A program made the position numbers and the translations under genes. Shown piece after piece: positions 17,224 to 24,745 of a stretch of DNA of 64,000 nt. The first letter of the stretch is position 1. The number at the start of each line of letters is the position of its first letter. The DNA is taken from contig JBBEWH010000193.1 in the NCBI GenBank assembly GCA_037414955.1, forward strand, positions 19,463-83,462. Direction: 5' to 3'. Below the pieces are notes generated by a model. That model was not told where the DNA came from. It saw nothing but the letters and a program-made list of their open reading frames with translations, and did not search any database. This DNA comes from Phytohabitans sp037414955. Lineage in GTDB: Bacteria > Actinomycetota > Actinomycetes > Mycobacteriales > Micromonosporaceae.

Positions 17224-18099
17224 TCAGCGGGCCACGTCGACCGCTACTCGGGTGGGGTTTGTCAGGAGCAGGACGCGGAAGCCTGCCCGGCGGTTGGTGT
17301 CGATGAATGCGGAGACCGTGCCGTTGTCGTAGACCGCGAACGTCACGTTGGGTGGGTGGGGGCCCGTTACCGTGGCGCGTCGGGTGGTCGCCGCCGTGAG
17401 GCCGACGTGGATCCGGGTCGGGGTGGCCCGCACGTACGCCACGCTGATCAGCGGCGTCCGCTGCGTGCGCAGGTCGAAGACGTACCGGTCGTAGCCCGGG
17501 TGCCGGCCGAACCGCACCGCGCTGATCGACACCACGTCGGCCTCGCCGCTGCCGCCCTGGAAGCGCGCGGTGCCGAACGGCTGGGTGGGCTGGTGGGCGA
17601 CGTCCACGGCGATCCGTGGCGGGTTCGCCAGCCGCAGCACCCGGAAGCCGACCCGGTCGGCCAGGCCGAGCCCGATGAGCATCCGGCCCTCGAACGCACC
17701 GCCGGACTTGATCTGCCGCAGCGTCGGGTAGCGCGGCGTGGCGGTGTACCCGTGGGTCCAGGACGTGGTCACGCCGTCGAAGACGATCCGCAGGTCGGCC
17801 GGGCCCTCGAGCGGGATCGGCGTGCCGGTGCCGATGCCGACCAGCGGTCCGTACTCGACCCGGTAGCCCGGCGTGCCGGCGCCGGTGAAGTCGAACACCA
17901 CGCGGTCGTACCGGTCGTGTCTGGCGTGTCTGACGTCGCTGAGCATGACCTGCTGGGTGGTGGTGCTGGCGGCGCCGGCGACCGGCGCGGTCCGGGTGGG
18001 CGCCGGCAGGTCAGCCTGCGAGGCGGTGGCCGTCGCGGTGATCCCGGTGCCGAGGGCGGCGGCCAGCGCCAGCGCGCCGAGCCGGAGAGTCTTCGTCAT
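17224..18099 (-). CDS. Exported protein with two AMIN-like domains
   Basis: 291 residues. A signal peptide (LGALALAAALGTGITATATA) precedes two repeats of an AMIN-like domain. Repeat one has HDRYDRVVFDFTGAGTPGYRV and ends GFRVLRLANPPRIAVDVAH; repeat two has HPGYDRYVFDLRTQRTPLI and ends GFRVLLLTNPTRVAVDVAR. Such domains bind cell-wall polysaccharide in other proteins; no catalytic domain is attached here. The ATG at 18099 has AGGGACC upstream; a longer frame to 18201 would bury the signal peptide and is rejected. Confidence 0.9.
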   Translation of the reverse strand: MTKTLRLGALALAAALGTGITATATASQADLPAPTRTAPVAGAASTTTQQVMLSDVRHARHDRYDRVVFDFTGAGTPGYRVEYGPLVGIGTGTPIPLEGPADLRIVFDGVTTSWTHGYTATPRYPTLRQIKSGGAFEGRMLIGLGLADRVGFRVLRLANPPRIAVDVAHQPTQPFGTARFQGGSGEADVVSISAVRFGRHPGYDRYVFDLRTQRTPLISVAYVRATPTRIHVGLTAATTRRATVTGPHPPNVTFAVYDNGTVSAFIDTNRRAGFRVLLLTNPTRVAVDVAR

Positions 18100-18172
18100 G
18101 GCGGTCCCTTCACAATCCCGATGGGATGAGAAGACGCCGGACGGTGACGGTTGGTTTACCCGATGACCGCCG

Positions 18173-19099
18173 CTACCCGAGAACTGTCGCGATGACGACA
18201 AGCGTGCCGGCCGCCGCCAGCGTGGTGAGCACGATGCTGTCCCGGGCGAGGTTGGTCGCCCGGTCGTACCGGGCCGCGAACACGAAGATGTTCTGCGCCG
18301 TCGGCAGGGCCGAGGTGACGACGGCGGCGAGCAGCGTCGGCCCGGCCAGGCCGAGCGCGTACCGGCCGATCAGGTACGCGAGCAGCGGCTGGACGACGGC
18401 TTTGAGCACGACGGCGGCGTACCGGTGTGCGGCGTCCGGCCCGTTCGCCAGCGGGCGGCTGCCGCGCAGCGACGCGCCGAGGGCGAGCAGTGCGAGCGGC
18501 ACCGCCGCCTGCCCGACCAGCTCGAACGGGCGCAGCGCCTCGGCGGGCGGCCGCCACCCGGACGCGGCCACGATCAGCCCGGCGCCGGACGCCAGCATCA
18601 GCGGGCTGCGCAGCGGCAGCTTGGCGAGCTGGCGCACGGACGGGCGCCGGCCGGCCGCGGTGACGTCGAGCACCGCGAGGGCCGCCGGCGCGTACAGCAG
18701 GGTCTGGAACAGCAGCACCGGCGCGACGAACGAGACGTCGCCGAGGATGTACGCGGCGACCGGGATGCCCAGGTTGCCGGCGTTCACGTAGGACGCGGCG
18801 AGCACGCCGATCGTGGTGTCGGCGGCGTCCCGGCGCGGCGGGACGAACCGGGCCACCAGCAGGTACGCCAGCGCGGCCAGCGCGGTGCTCAGCACGAACG
18901 CCGCCAGCGCGCCGGTGAACACCGCGGACAGCGCGGAGGTGGCCAGCGTGGTGAACAGCAGCGCCGGCGCGGCCAGGAAGAACACCAGCCGGGCGAGCAC
19001 GGTGGGGCCGGCGGGGCCGAGCAGCCCGAACCGGCCGGCGAGGTAGCCGACGAGGGTCACCGCCCAGATGGCGGCGAACCCGGTCAACACTCCTCGCAC
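18173..19099 (-). CDS. AEC-family (auxin efflux carrier-like) transporter
   Basis: 308-residue integral membrane protein with about ten hydrophobic segments. The family feature is two inverted five-helix halves; the conserved helix-breaking NAGNLGIPVAAY at about residues 116-127 and LPTAQNIFVFA near 270 are seen. Bacterial members move small dicarboxylates or amino-acid-like anions; the substrate here is unknown. The start is GTG at 19099. It is divergent from the DCC-family gene, with a 41-bp gap holding both promoters. Confidence 0.93.
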   Translation of the reverse strand: MRGVLTGFAAIWAVTLVGYLAGRFGLLGPAGPTVLARLVFFLAAPALLFTTLATSALSAVFTGALAAFVLSTALAALAYLLVARFVPPRRDAADTTIGVLAASYVNAGNLGIPVAAYILGDVSFVAPVLLFQTLLYAPAALAVLDVTAAGRRPSVRQLAKLPLRSPLMLASGAGLIVAASGWRPPAEALRPFELVGQAAVPLALLALGASLRGSRPLANGPDAAHRYAAVVLKAVVQPLLAYLIGRYALGLAGPTLLAAVVTSALPTAQNIFVFAARYDRATNLARDSIVLTTLAAAGTLVVIATVLG

Positions 19100-19140
19100 C
19101 GGGTAAGCATGCCGGGCCGGCGGTGCGGGATCATTAAGAC

Positions 19141-19536
19141 ATGGATCACGCCACGTTCCTCTACGACGGCGACTGCGCCTTCTGCAGCGCCTGCGCGCGC
19201 TTCGCCGAGCGGTGGGTCCCGACGCCCGCGCGGATACTGCCGTGGCAGTTCGCCGACCTGGACGCGCTGGACGTCACCGTCGAGGAGTGTGACGCGGCGG
19301 TGCAGTGGATCGACCCGGCGACCGGCGCGCGGGCGGCCGGGCCGGACGCGATCGCCGCCCTGCTGCGCACCAGCCGGCCGTGGTGGCGGGTGGCGGGCGC
19401 GGTCCTGCGGCTGGGGCCGGTGCGGTGGCTGGCCTGGCCGGTGTACCGCTGGGTGGCGCGCAACCGCCACCGCATGCCCGGCGGCACGGCGGCGTGCTCA
19501 CTCCCGCAGGCCGAACGCGGCGCCACATCCCGCTAA
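19141..19536 (+). CDS. DCC-family (DUF393) thiol-disulfide oxidoreductase-like protein
   Basis: 131 residues. The defining DGDCAFCSACARF (residues 9-21) gives a Cys-x2-Cys-x2-Cys pattern on a thioredoxin-like fold. WWRVAGAVLRLGPVRWLAWPVYRWVARNR is the amphipathic or membrane-associated C-terminal part typical of the family. It points at the HTTM membrane protein gene at 19621-20499; in many bacteria DCC and HTTM genes are neighbours. A functional link is likely but the reaction is unknown. Confidence 0.92.
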   Translation: MDHATFLYDGDCAFCSACARFAERWVPTPARILPWQFADLDALDVTVEECDAAVQWIDPATGARAAGPDAIAALLRTSRPWWRVAGAVLRLGPVRWLAWPVYRWVARNRHRMPGGTAACSLPQAERGATSR

Positions 19537-19556
19537 GCCCCACCAGTCCCGCCCCC

Positions 19557-19573
19557 AGAGGGCAGCCCTCTTG
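19557..19573. repeat. Family E solo arm
   Basis: AGAGGGCAGCCCTCTTG, a lone copy of the family E end directly before the complete copy. Confidence 0.7.
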
Positions 19574-19578
19574 TCCCC

Positions 19579-19656
19579 AGAGGGCAGCTCTCTGGGGCGT
19601 GAATTCCGAAGAGAGCTCCCCTATACCTCTCCAGGCGGTGACAGGGCTGCCCTCTT
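19579..19656. repeat. Family E inverted repeat, copy 2
   Basis: AGAGGGCAGCTCTCT, then GGGGCGTGAATTCCGAA, ending GGGCTGCCCTCTT. It contains the last eleven codons and the stop of the leftward HTTM gene. Confidence 0.88.
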
Positions 19657-20499
19657 GGGCGCGGGCGCGGGGGAGCGGCGGGCGCGGAGCCACGCGATCG
19701 GGCGCACCCGCTCCAGCGGCAGGAACGACGTCATCGCGACCAGATGCGGCGCGAACGAAATGGTGATCGTCGCGTACGTGACCAGGTGGAACCCGTAGAA
19801 GAACCCGATCCCGGCGTAGCGCCAGCGCTGCCGCACCACGAAAATCAACGGGCTGAGCAGCTCGAACGCCACGATCCCGAATTGCGCGACGATCAGCAGA
19901 TAGGGCACCTGCGCGACCACGTCGGCCAGCTCGGTGCCGCGCCGGATGATCGCCCGGGCCAGCACCGAGCTGGTCACCCAGTCCAGCCCGCCGAAGCGCA
20001 GCTTCGCGAACGCGGCCAGGAAGTAGGTGCACACCACCGCGATCTGGGTGACCCGCAGCGCCCAGCCGCCGGCCTCGGTGCGGGTCAGGTCGCCGTGCCG
20101 GGCCCGGCCGGCGGTGGGCAGCACGGCGAGCGCCACCAGGAAGCCGAACCGGTCGTGGTCCACCTTCCCGTAGCTCATCGCGATGATCATCCACTCGAAG
20201 TAGAGCGCGAAGACCGTCCAGCCCAGCGCCCGCGGCGCGCGGCCGGTCGCGGCGGCCAGGGCCGCCACCAGCAGGACCCAGAAGATTCCGTGTACGAGCA
20301 GCGGCGTCGGCGTCGGCAGCGGCAGGATCCGCCCGATCAGCAACGGTTGGTAGAGCTCGCCGGGCACCGACGCGTGCGACCGCACCCACGGCGTGATCAG
20401 CGTGAGGTCGGCGACCAGGAAGAGGTACACCAGCGTGCGGAACGCCGCGATCCGGCCGCGCGGGACCGGCTCGAACAGCCACTTCTTCACGGCTTCCAC
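19621..20499 (-). CDS. HTTM-domain membrane protein (vitamin K carboxylase-like)
   Basis: 292 residues with seven or more transmembrane segments, matching the HTTM fold of vitamin-K-dependent gamma-carboxylase relatives. Recognisable parts are VPRGRIAAFRTLVYLF, YFEWMIIAMSYGKVDHDRFGF and the long YFLAAFAKLRFGGLDWVTSS. Bacterial members are mostly uncharacterised. The upstream small gene overlaps it by 13 nt, and a DCC-family gene is convergent. The C-terminal KRAALSPPGEV is encoded by a family E inverted repeat, so the original C-terminus has been replaced. Confidence 0.9.
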   Translation of the reverse strand: MEAVKKWLFEPVPRGRIAAFRTLVYLFLVADLTLITPWVRSHASVPGELYQPLLIGRILPLPTPTPLLVHGIFWVLLVAALAAATGRAPRALGWTVFALYFEWMIIAMSYGKVDHDRFGFLVALAVLPTAGRARHGDLTRTEAGGWALRVTQIAVVCTYFLAAFAKLRFGGLDWVTSSVLARAIIRRGTELADVVAQVPYLLIVAQFGIVAFELLSPLIFVVRQRWRYAGIGFFYGFHLVTYATITISFAPHLVAMTSFLPLERVRPIAWLRARRSPAPAPKRAALSPPGEV

Positions 20500-20921
20500 G
20501 CCACCACCAGCACGTCTTCGTGGGTACCCGTGGGTCGGCTGTCCTTGACCCCCTCCTCGCGGGTCACGATGCGCACCTCGACCAGCGCGGACGCCCCCGG
20601 GTTGTGGCTCGCGTACGCGTCGGCGACCTGGCGCAACCGGGCCGGCTCGGACCGGTACGCGGGCATCTGACCCTCGATCTCGGCCCGCCGGATGCCGGTG
20701 TTGCGCTCGGTGAGCAGCACGACGGCGCCGGTCGTGTCGACGCCCTCGACGCGCGTGTCGGGCGCCGGGTCGTCCGGGCCGGGCGCGGTCGAGTACATCC
20801 GGAACGGGCCGAACGGGAAGTGGTCGTCCTGCCCCCAGGCGGTGCCGGCGATCAGGAGCGCGCCGGCGACCAGGGTGGCCACCAGGCGTCCGATGCGTCC
20901 GGTGGCGGTGAGCGTGTCCAT
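20487..20921 (-). CDS. Small membrane-anchored protein paired with HTTM protein
   Basis: 144 residues, unrecognised by name. One N-terminal transmembrane helix (LVATLVAGALLIAGTAW) and an extracytoplasmic domain begin with HFPFGPFRMYS, a motif I associate with small proteins encoded beside HTTM genes. The 13-nt overlap with the HTTM start shows translational coupling. It probably forms a complex with the HTTM protein; there are no catalytic residues or cysteines. Confidence 0.88.
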   Translation of the reverse strand: MDTLTATGRIGRLVATLVAGALLIAGTAWGQDDHFPFGPFRMYSTAPGPDDPAPDTRVEGVDTTGAVVLLTERNTGIRRAEIEGQMPAYRSEPARLRQVADAYASHNPGASALVEVRIVTREEGVKDSRPTGTHEDVLVVAWKP

Positions 20922-21300
20922 TGGACGGTGAGGCTACCGGACGAGGTCAACAGATCAGAGACGACTCTTTACCAGCAAAATTGCGTACGCAGCGAGAGCA
21001 ATCGATTCCAGCGAGTTTGTCGATTGTCACAATCCTGCAACGTCCGTGCCTATTGACCGGTGGCCGATAGTGCCGGGACCATCGTGGCATGCGGTCTGTT
21101 GGGGATACCCGTCTGCCCGGCTTGCGTGTCGACTTTTGTCGATCTTTCGTTGGCGTGACGTAGCGGCGTTAATTCCTTTGATCCGTGGAATGTTGCCGAA
21201 AATAACCTTGGCGTCACCACGGGCAATGCGAACTTTCCAGCGGAGTCGTCCCGCGCAGCCACCATGCGGGAAGATTTCGAATCCTTTCTGAGGAGGACCC
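20922..21300. other. 379-bp lower-GC intergenic region
   Basis: No gene seen. It is noticeably richer in A/T than the rest of the window (for example ACCAGCAAAATTGCG, GTTAATTCC, CCGAAAATAACC). It holds the divergent promoters of the HTTM operon and the winged-helix regulator, including a GATTGTCACAATC palindrome. It may carry a long 5' leader for the regulator; I recognise no riboswitch. Confidence 0.6.
21022..21034 (+). promoter_or_regulatory. Palindrome GATTGTCACAATC, possible operator
   Basis: Perfect 6-bp arms with a single central base, in the A/T-rich divergent region. It is a candidate site for a regulator, possibly the receiver-less one encoded downstream. Confidence 0.4.
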
Positions 21301-21924
21301 ATGTCGGTCGTCGCCGCCTCGTCGCGAGCCGGTCGGCACACGTCGCAGCCCACCGGTCCCGGCCGCACCTCGGCCGCCGCTCGCCGACCGGCCGGCACGA
21401 CGTCGCCGACGCTCACCGTGACGTTCTCGATCCCGCTCTCCAGCGACGACGGGCTCACGCCGCAGGCCTTCCGCCTGCTGGAGGTGGCCCGCGAGCTGGT
21501 CGAGCGGGGCGAGGGCACGGTGAGTCTCGCGCCCGGGCCGACGCCGGCCATGCCATCCGTCGACCTGCTGCCGCCGGTACCCACCTTCGAGCCGCTCGCG
21601 CCGCTCGCGCCGGTCGACGAGGACGCGCTGCACATCCTGGCCTCCTCCCGCACCGTGCTGCGCTGCGGTGAGCAGCTCAAGCTCACCCGGCTGGAGTTCG
21701 ACCTGCTGCTCTTCCTGGCGGAGAATCCGCGCCGGGTGTTCAGCCGGGTGCAGTTGCTGACCGGGGTCTGGGGCTACGAGCACGCCGGCGCGCGCACCGT
21801 CGACGTGCACATCCGGCGGCTCCGGTCCAAGATCGGTGTGGATACGCCGCTGGTGACGACCGTCTACGGCGTCGGCTACCGCCTCGCCGACGACGCGAAG
21901 GTCACCATCGACCACGACGCGTAG
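21301..21924 (+). CDS. Receiver-less OmpR-type winged-helix regulator, paralogue
   Basis: 207 residues, paralogous to the protein at 16658-17104. A disordered Ser/Arg/Pro N-terminus of about 35 residues leads to the same module (LTVTFSIPLSSDDGLTPQAF, RLLEVARELVERG) and a Pro-rich linker. The OmpR DNA-binding domain follows (KLTRLEFDLLLFLAENPRRVF, GVWGYEHAGARTVDVHIRRL, TTVYGVGYRLADD). No receiver domain is present, so activity is not set by phosphorylation of a domain in this chain. TGAGGAGGACCC precedes the ATG. It stands alone after the A/T-rich region. Confidence 0.93.
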   Translation: MSVVAASSRAGRHTSQPTGPGRTSAAARRPAGTTSPTLTVTFSIPLSSDDGLTPQAFRLLEVARELVERGEGTVSLAPGPTPAMPSVDLLPPVPTFEPLAPLAPVDEDALHILASSRTVLRCGEQLKLTRLEFDLLLFLAENPRRVFSRVQLLTGVWGYEHAGARTVDVHIRRLRSKIGVDTPLVTTVYGVGYRLADDAKVTIDHDA

Positions 21925-21935
21925 CATTTCTCCCC

Positions 21936-21989
21936 ATGATCAAGGCGTCCCTCAGGTCGTTAGGACTACATGAGGGACGCCTTGATCGT
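21936..21989. repeat. Family A palindrome, copy 7
   Basis: ATGATCAAGGCGTCCCTCA...TGAGGGACGCCTTGATCGT, 11 nt after the regulator stop and 11 nt before the next start. Confidence 0.9.
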
Positions 21990-22000
21990 GGGGAGCCGGT

Positions 22001-22633
22001 GTGAGGGTGCGCGCTATCTCGCCGGAGCGGCTGGTGGAAGAGCTAGCGGACCGGCTCGCCGCCGCCCACCCCGAGCGGTGGCTGCGGGTGGCGATCGACG
22101 GCGCGCCAGCCACCGAGCCCGGCGCGCTCGCCGCCGCGCTGATCGACCCGTTGCGGGTACGCGGGCGCGCCGCCCGCCACGTGCCGGCCGGCGGTTTCCT
22201 GCGGCCCGCGTCGCTGCGCTTCGAGTTCGGCCGGGACGACCCGGACGGGTACTACGAGGGCTGGCTCAACGAGGCCGGGCTGCGCCGGGAGGTCCTCGAC
22301 CCGCTCGAGCCCGGCGGCACCGGGCGGATCCTGCCCAGCCTGTGGGACGCCGACACGGACCGGGCCACCCGGGCCGCCTACGAGCAGGTGCCGGCCGGTG
22401 GCGCCGTACTCGTGAGCGGTGCGCTGTTGCTCGGCGGACCGCTGCCGTTCGACGTGACCGTCCATCTTGCGGCCGCGCCGGCCGCGCTCGCCCGGCGCAC
22501 CGCGGCGGGGGAGCGGTGGACACTGCCGGCGTTCGCGCGCTACGAGGCGGAGGTCGCGCCCGCCAGCTTCGCCGACGTCGTGGTCCGCGTCGACGACCCC
22601 CGCCACCCCGCCCTCGTGACCCCTTCTCCATGA
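22001..22633 (+). CDS. Uridine kinase-like protein with degenerate P-loop
   Basis: 210 residues. The layout (N-terminal helix, LRVAIDGAPATEPGALAAAL where the P-loop should be, FEFGRDDPDGYYEGWLNEAGLR, then VLVSGALLLGGPLPFD) matches the uridine kinase-like proteins of actinomycetes. The P-loop Gly-Lys-Ser/Thr is replaced by PATEPGAL, so phosphate binding is doubtful. It may be a non-catalytic relative. The GTG at 22001 has GGGGAG upstream. The stop TGA is part of the next family A element. Confidence 0.85.
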   Translation: MRVRAISPERLVEELADRLAAAHPERWLRVAIDGAPATEPGALAAALIDPLRVRGRAARHVPAGGFLRPASLRFEFGRDDPDGYYEGWLNEAGLRREVLDPLEPGGTGRILPSLWDADTDRATRAAYEQVPAGGAVLVSGALLLGGPLPFDVTVHLAAAPAALARRTAAGERWTLPAFARYEAEVAPASFADVVVRVDDPRHPALVTPSP

Positions 22634-22683
22634 TCAAGGCGTCACTCACGTCGCTATAACGACGTGAGGGACGCCTTGATCAT
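22630..22683. repeat. Family A palindrome, copy 8
   Basis: ATGATCAAGGCGTCACTCACG...GTGAGGGACGCCTTGATCAT. The upstream stop TGA is bases 2-4 of the element. Confidence 0.92.
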
Positions 22684-22708
22684 GGGAGGAGTGGGTATAT
22701 CCATCGGC

Positions 22709-24727
22709 GTGACTCCGAGACAGCGGGTGTGGTTGATGGTGGTCGGCCTGGTGGTGGTCGTCCTGGCGGCCGGCACGGTCGTCGTGGCGCTGCTCGAGGC
22801 GGGCAGCGCGGGGGAGAGGGTGGTCGCGGCGGCCCGCGGCGACCGGCAGGAGGCGACGTTCGAGCTGGTGAGCGGCGTGCCGGCGGCGCGGATACGGGCC
22901 GCGGACCTGGGCGGCGACCTCTACCGGATCGCGACGCCCGCCACCGCGGCCGCCCGGCCGGAGGTCACGGACGACGACGGCGTGGTGCGGCTCGCGCTGG
23001 CCGGCGACCCGGCCGAGTCCGTCGACGTCGCGCTGAGCGCGGCGGTGCGCTGGCGGGTACGGGTGGCGGCGGGCTCCGACGCGCAGACCGTCGACCTGGC
23101 CGCCGGCCGGGTGTCCGGTGTGGATCTGGCCGGCGGCGCCAACCGCATCGACCTGGCGCTGCCGCCGGCCGCCGGCACGGTGCCGGTGCGCCTGAGCGGT
23201 GGTGCCGGCCAGGTCGGCATCCGGCTGTCCGGCGACACGCCGGCGCGGGTGACGATCGGCAGCGGCGCGGCCACCGTCATCGTGAACGGCGAGCAGCGCA
23301 CCGGGGTGGCCGGCGGCACCGTGTTCGAGCCGGCGGGCTGGGCCGGCGCCCGCGACCGCTACGCGATCGACGTGGCCGCCGGTGTCTCCACTCGCCCCCG
23401 CACATCCCCCGGCCCCCCCTCCCGCCCACCAAAGGAGGGGCGGCACGCCCTGATCACGGGGTGCGTGGATCATGTTGGGGTGACCCGACAGCTATGGCGC
23501 GACCGTCACTTCGGCATCTTCTGGGCGGCGCAGACGCTGTCGGTCGCGGGCGACTCCTTCGCCACCATCGCCATTCCGCTGCTCGTCCTGCGCGCCACCG
23601 GCTCGGTCGCGCAGATGGGCCTGCTCACCGGCATCGCCGGCGTCGCCGCCGTGACGGCCGGCGTCTTCGGCGGCCTCCTCGTCGACCGGCTCGACCGGCG
23701 GCGCCTGCTCATCGTGTGCGACCTGATCCGCATGGTGCTGTACGCCAGCATCCCGGTCGCCTGGTCGTTCGGCGAGCCGATCTGGCTGCTCTACGCCGTG
23801 CTGCCGGCCTGCGCCGCGGTCGGCATGATCTTCCAGGTCGGCTACGTCACCGCCGTGCGCAACCTGGTCGACACCGAGCGGATCACCGAGGCCAACGGCC
23901 TGCTGTACGCGACAGCCGCCACCGCCGCGGTCGCCGGACCGCTGCTGGCCGGGGTGGTGTCCGGCTGGCTGGGCGCGACGGCGGCGATCGCCGTCAACGC
24001 GGCCAGCTTCGCGGTGTCCGCGGCCGGCGTGGCGCTGATCCGGCTCCGCCCGCACGACCGGCCGGCGCCGGCCGGCGACCGGCCGCTGGCGGAGTTCTTC
24101 GCGGGCGCGCGGTTCCTGTGGCAGAACCGGGTGCTGCGGTCGCTGACGATCCTGCTGTCGATCTTCATCTTCCTGACGCTCGGCCTGACCGACGTGCTGA
24201 TCTACTACGTCAAGCACGTGCTCGGCCGGTCCGACGCCACCGTCGGCGCGGTGCTGGGCCTCGCCGCGATCGGCACGGTCACCGGCGCGCTGGTCGTGGC
24301 GCGGCTGCGCCGCCGGGTGGGGTTCGGGCGCGCCTGGATCGGCGCCCACGCGGTGTGCGGGCTGGCGATCGCGGGCATCGGGCTGTCCCGGGAGGTCGCG
24401 GTCATCGGGGTGCTCACCGGCGCGTACCTGTGCTGCGTCAGCATCGCCGGCACCTGCTCGATGTCGCTGCGCCAGCAGATCACGCCCAACCACCTGCTGG
24501 GCCGCGTCACGTCCGCCTTCTGGGCCATCCACTTCTCGCTCGGCCCGATCGGCGCGGCGGCGCTGACCTGGGCGGCGGGCCGGTTCGGGGTGACGGCGGT
24601 GTTTCTGGCGGCCGGAGCGGGCTGCACGCTGGTCGCGCTGGTCGCGCTCGCCACGCCGATCCGCCAACGCCACCCCGAACGCACCGTCCATGGTCAAGGC
24701 GTCTCTCCGGTCGTGCGAACCACCTGA
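22709..24727 (+). CDS. Membrane-domain protein fused in frame to MFS transporter
   Basis: A single open frame of 672 residues made of two unrelated parts. Residues 1-235 are an anchor helix (VWLMVVGLVVVVLAAGTVVVAL) plus a beta-rich extracytoplasmic domain with Gly/Ala/Val repeats. From about residue 258 (VTRQLWRDRHFGIFWAAQ) it is a complete 12-helix MFS transporter of the DHA3 type (GGLLVDRLDRRRLLIVCD, YVTAVRNLVDTERITEANG). The linker is Pro/Arg-rich and contains a decayed family A end; a one-base change in its C7 run would put that TGA in frame and separate the genes. GTG 23480 could start the transporter alone. Either a real fusion or a frameshift; I favour two ancestral genes. The last ten codons run through a damaged family A copy. 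Confidence 0.75.
   Translation: MTPRQRVWLMVVGLVVVVLAAGTVVVALLEAGSAGERVVAAARGDRQEATFELVSGVPAARIRAADLGGDLYRIATPATAAARPEVTDDDGVVRLALAGDPAESVDVALSAAVRWRVRVAAGSDAQTVDLAAGRVSGVDLAGGANRIDLALPPAAGTVPVRLSGGAGQVGIRLSGDTPARVTIGSGAATVIVNGEQRTGVAGGTVFEPAGWAGARDRYAIDVAAGVSTRPRTSPGPPSRPPKEGRHALITGCVDHVGVTRQLWRDRHFGIFWAAQTLSVAGDSFATIAIPLLVLRATGSVAQMGLLTGIAGVAAVTAGVFGGLLVDRLDRRRLLIVCDLIRMVLYASIPVAWSFGEPIWLLYAVLPACAAVGMIFQVGYVTAVRNLVDTERITEANGLLYATAATAAVAGPLLAGVVSGWLGATAAIAVNAASFAVSAAGVALIRLRPHDRPAPAGDRPLAEFFAGARFLWQNRVLRSLTILLSIFIFLTLGLTDVLIYYVKHVLGRSDATVGAVLGLAAIGTVTGALVVARLRRRVGFGRAWIGAHAVCGLAIAGIGLSREVAVIGVLTGAYLCCVSIAGTCSMSLRQQITPNHLLGRVTSAFWAIHFSLGPIGAAALTWAAGRFGVTAVFLAAGAGCTLVALVALATPIRQRHPERTVHGQGVSPVVRTT
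23413..23475. other. Decayed family A remnant at fusion junction
   Basis: A C7 run (23413-23419), then GGCACGCCCTGATCACGGGG, which matches the right arm of family A (GGGACGCCCTGATCATGGGG). Its TGA at 23451 is one base out of frame with the gene that crosses it. Confidence 0.6.
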
Positions 24728-24730
24728 GGA
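24690..24730. repeat. Family A palindrome, degenerate copy 9
   Basis: ATGGTCAAGGCGTCTCTCCGG followed by a shortened right part (ACCTGAGGATGGCATGG). It encodes the last codons and the TGA of the MFS frame. Confidence 0.65.
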
Positions 24731-24745
24731 TGGCATGGTGGAGGG

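Noticed and set aside
20922..21300. Riboswitch or small RNA gene in the A/T-rich gap
   Set aside because: No recognisable conserved aptamer or terminator-antiterminator pair could be drawn by eye.
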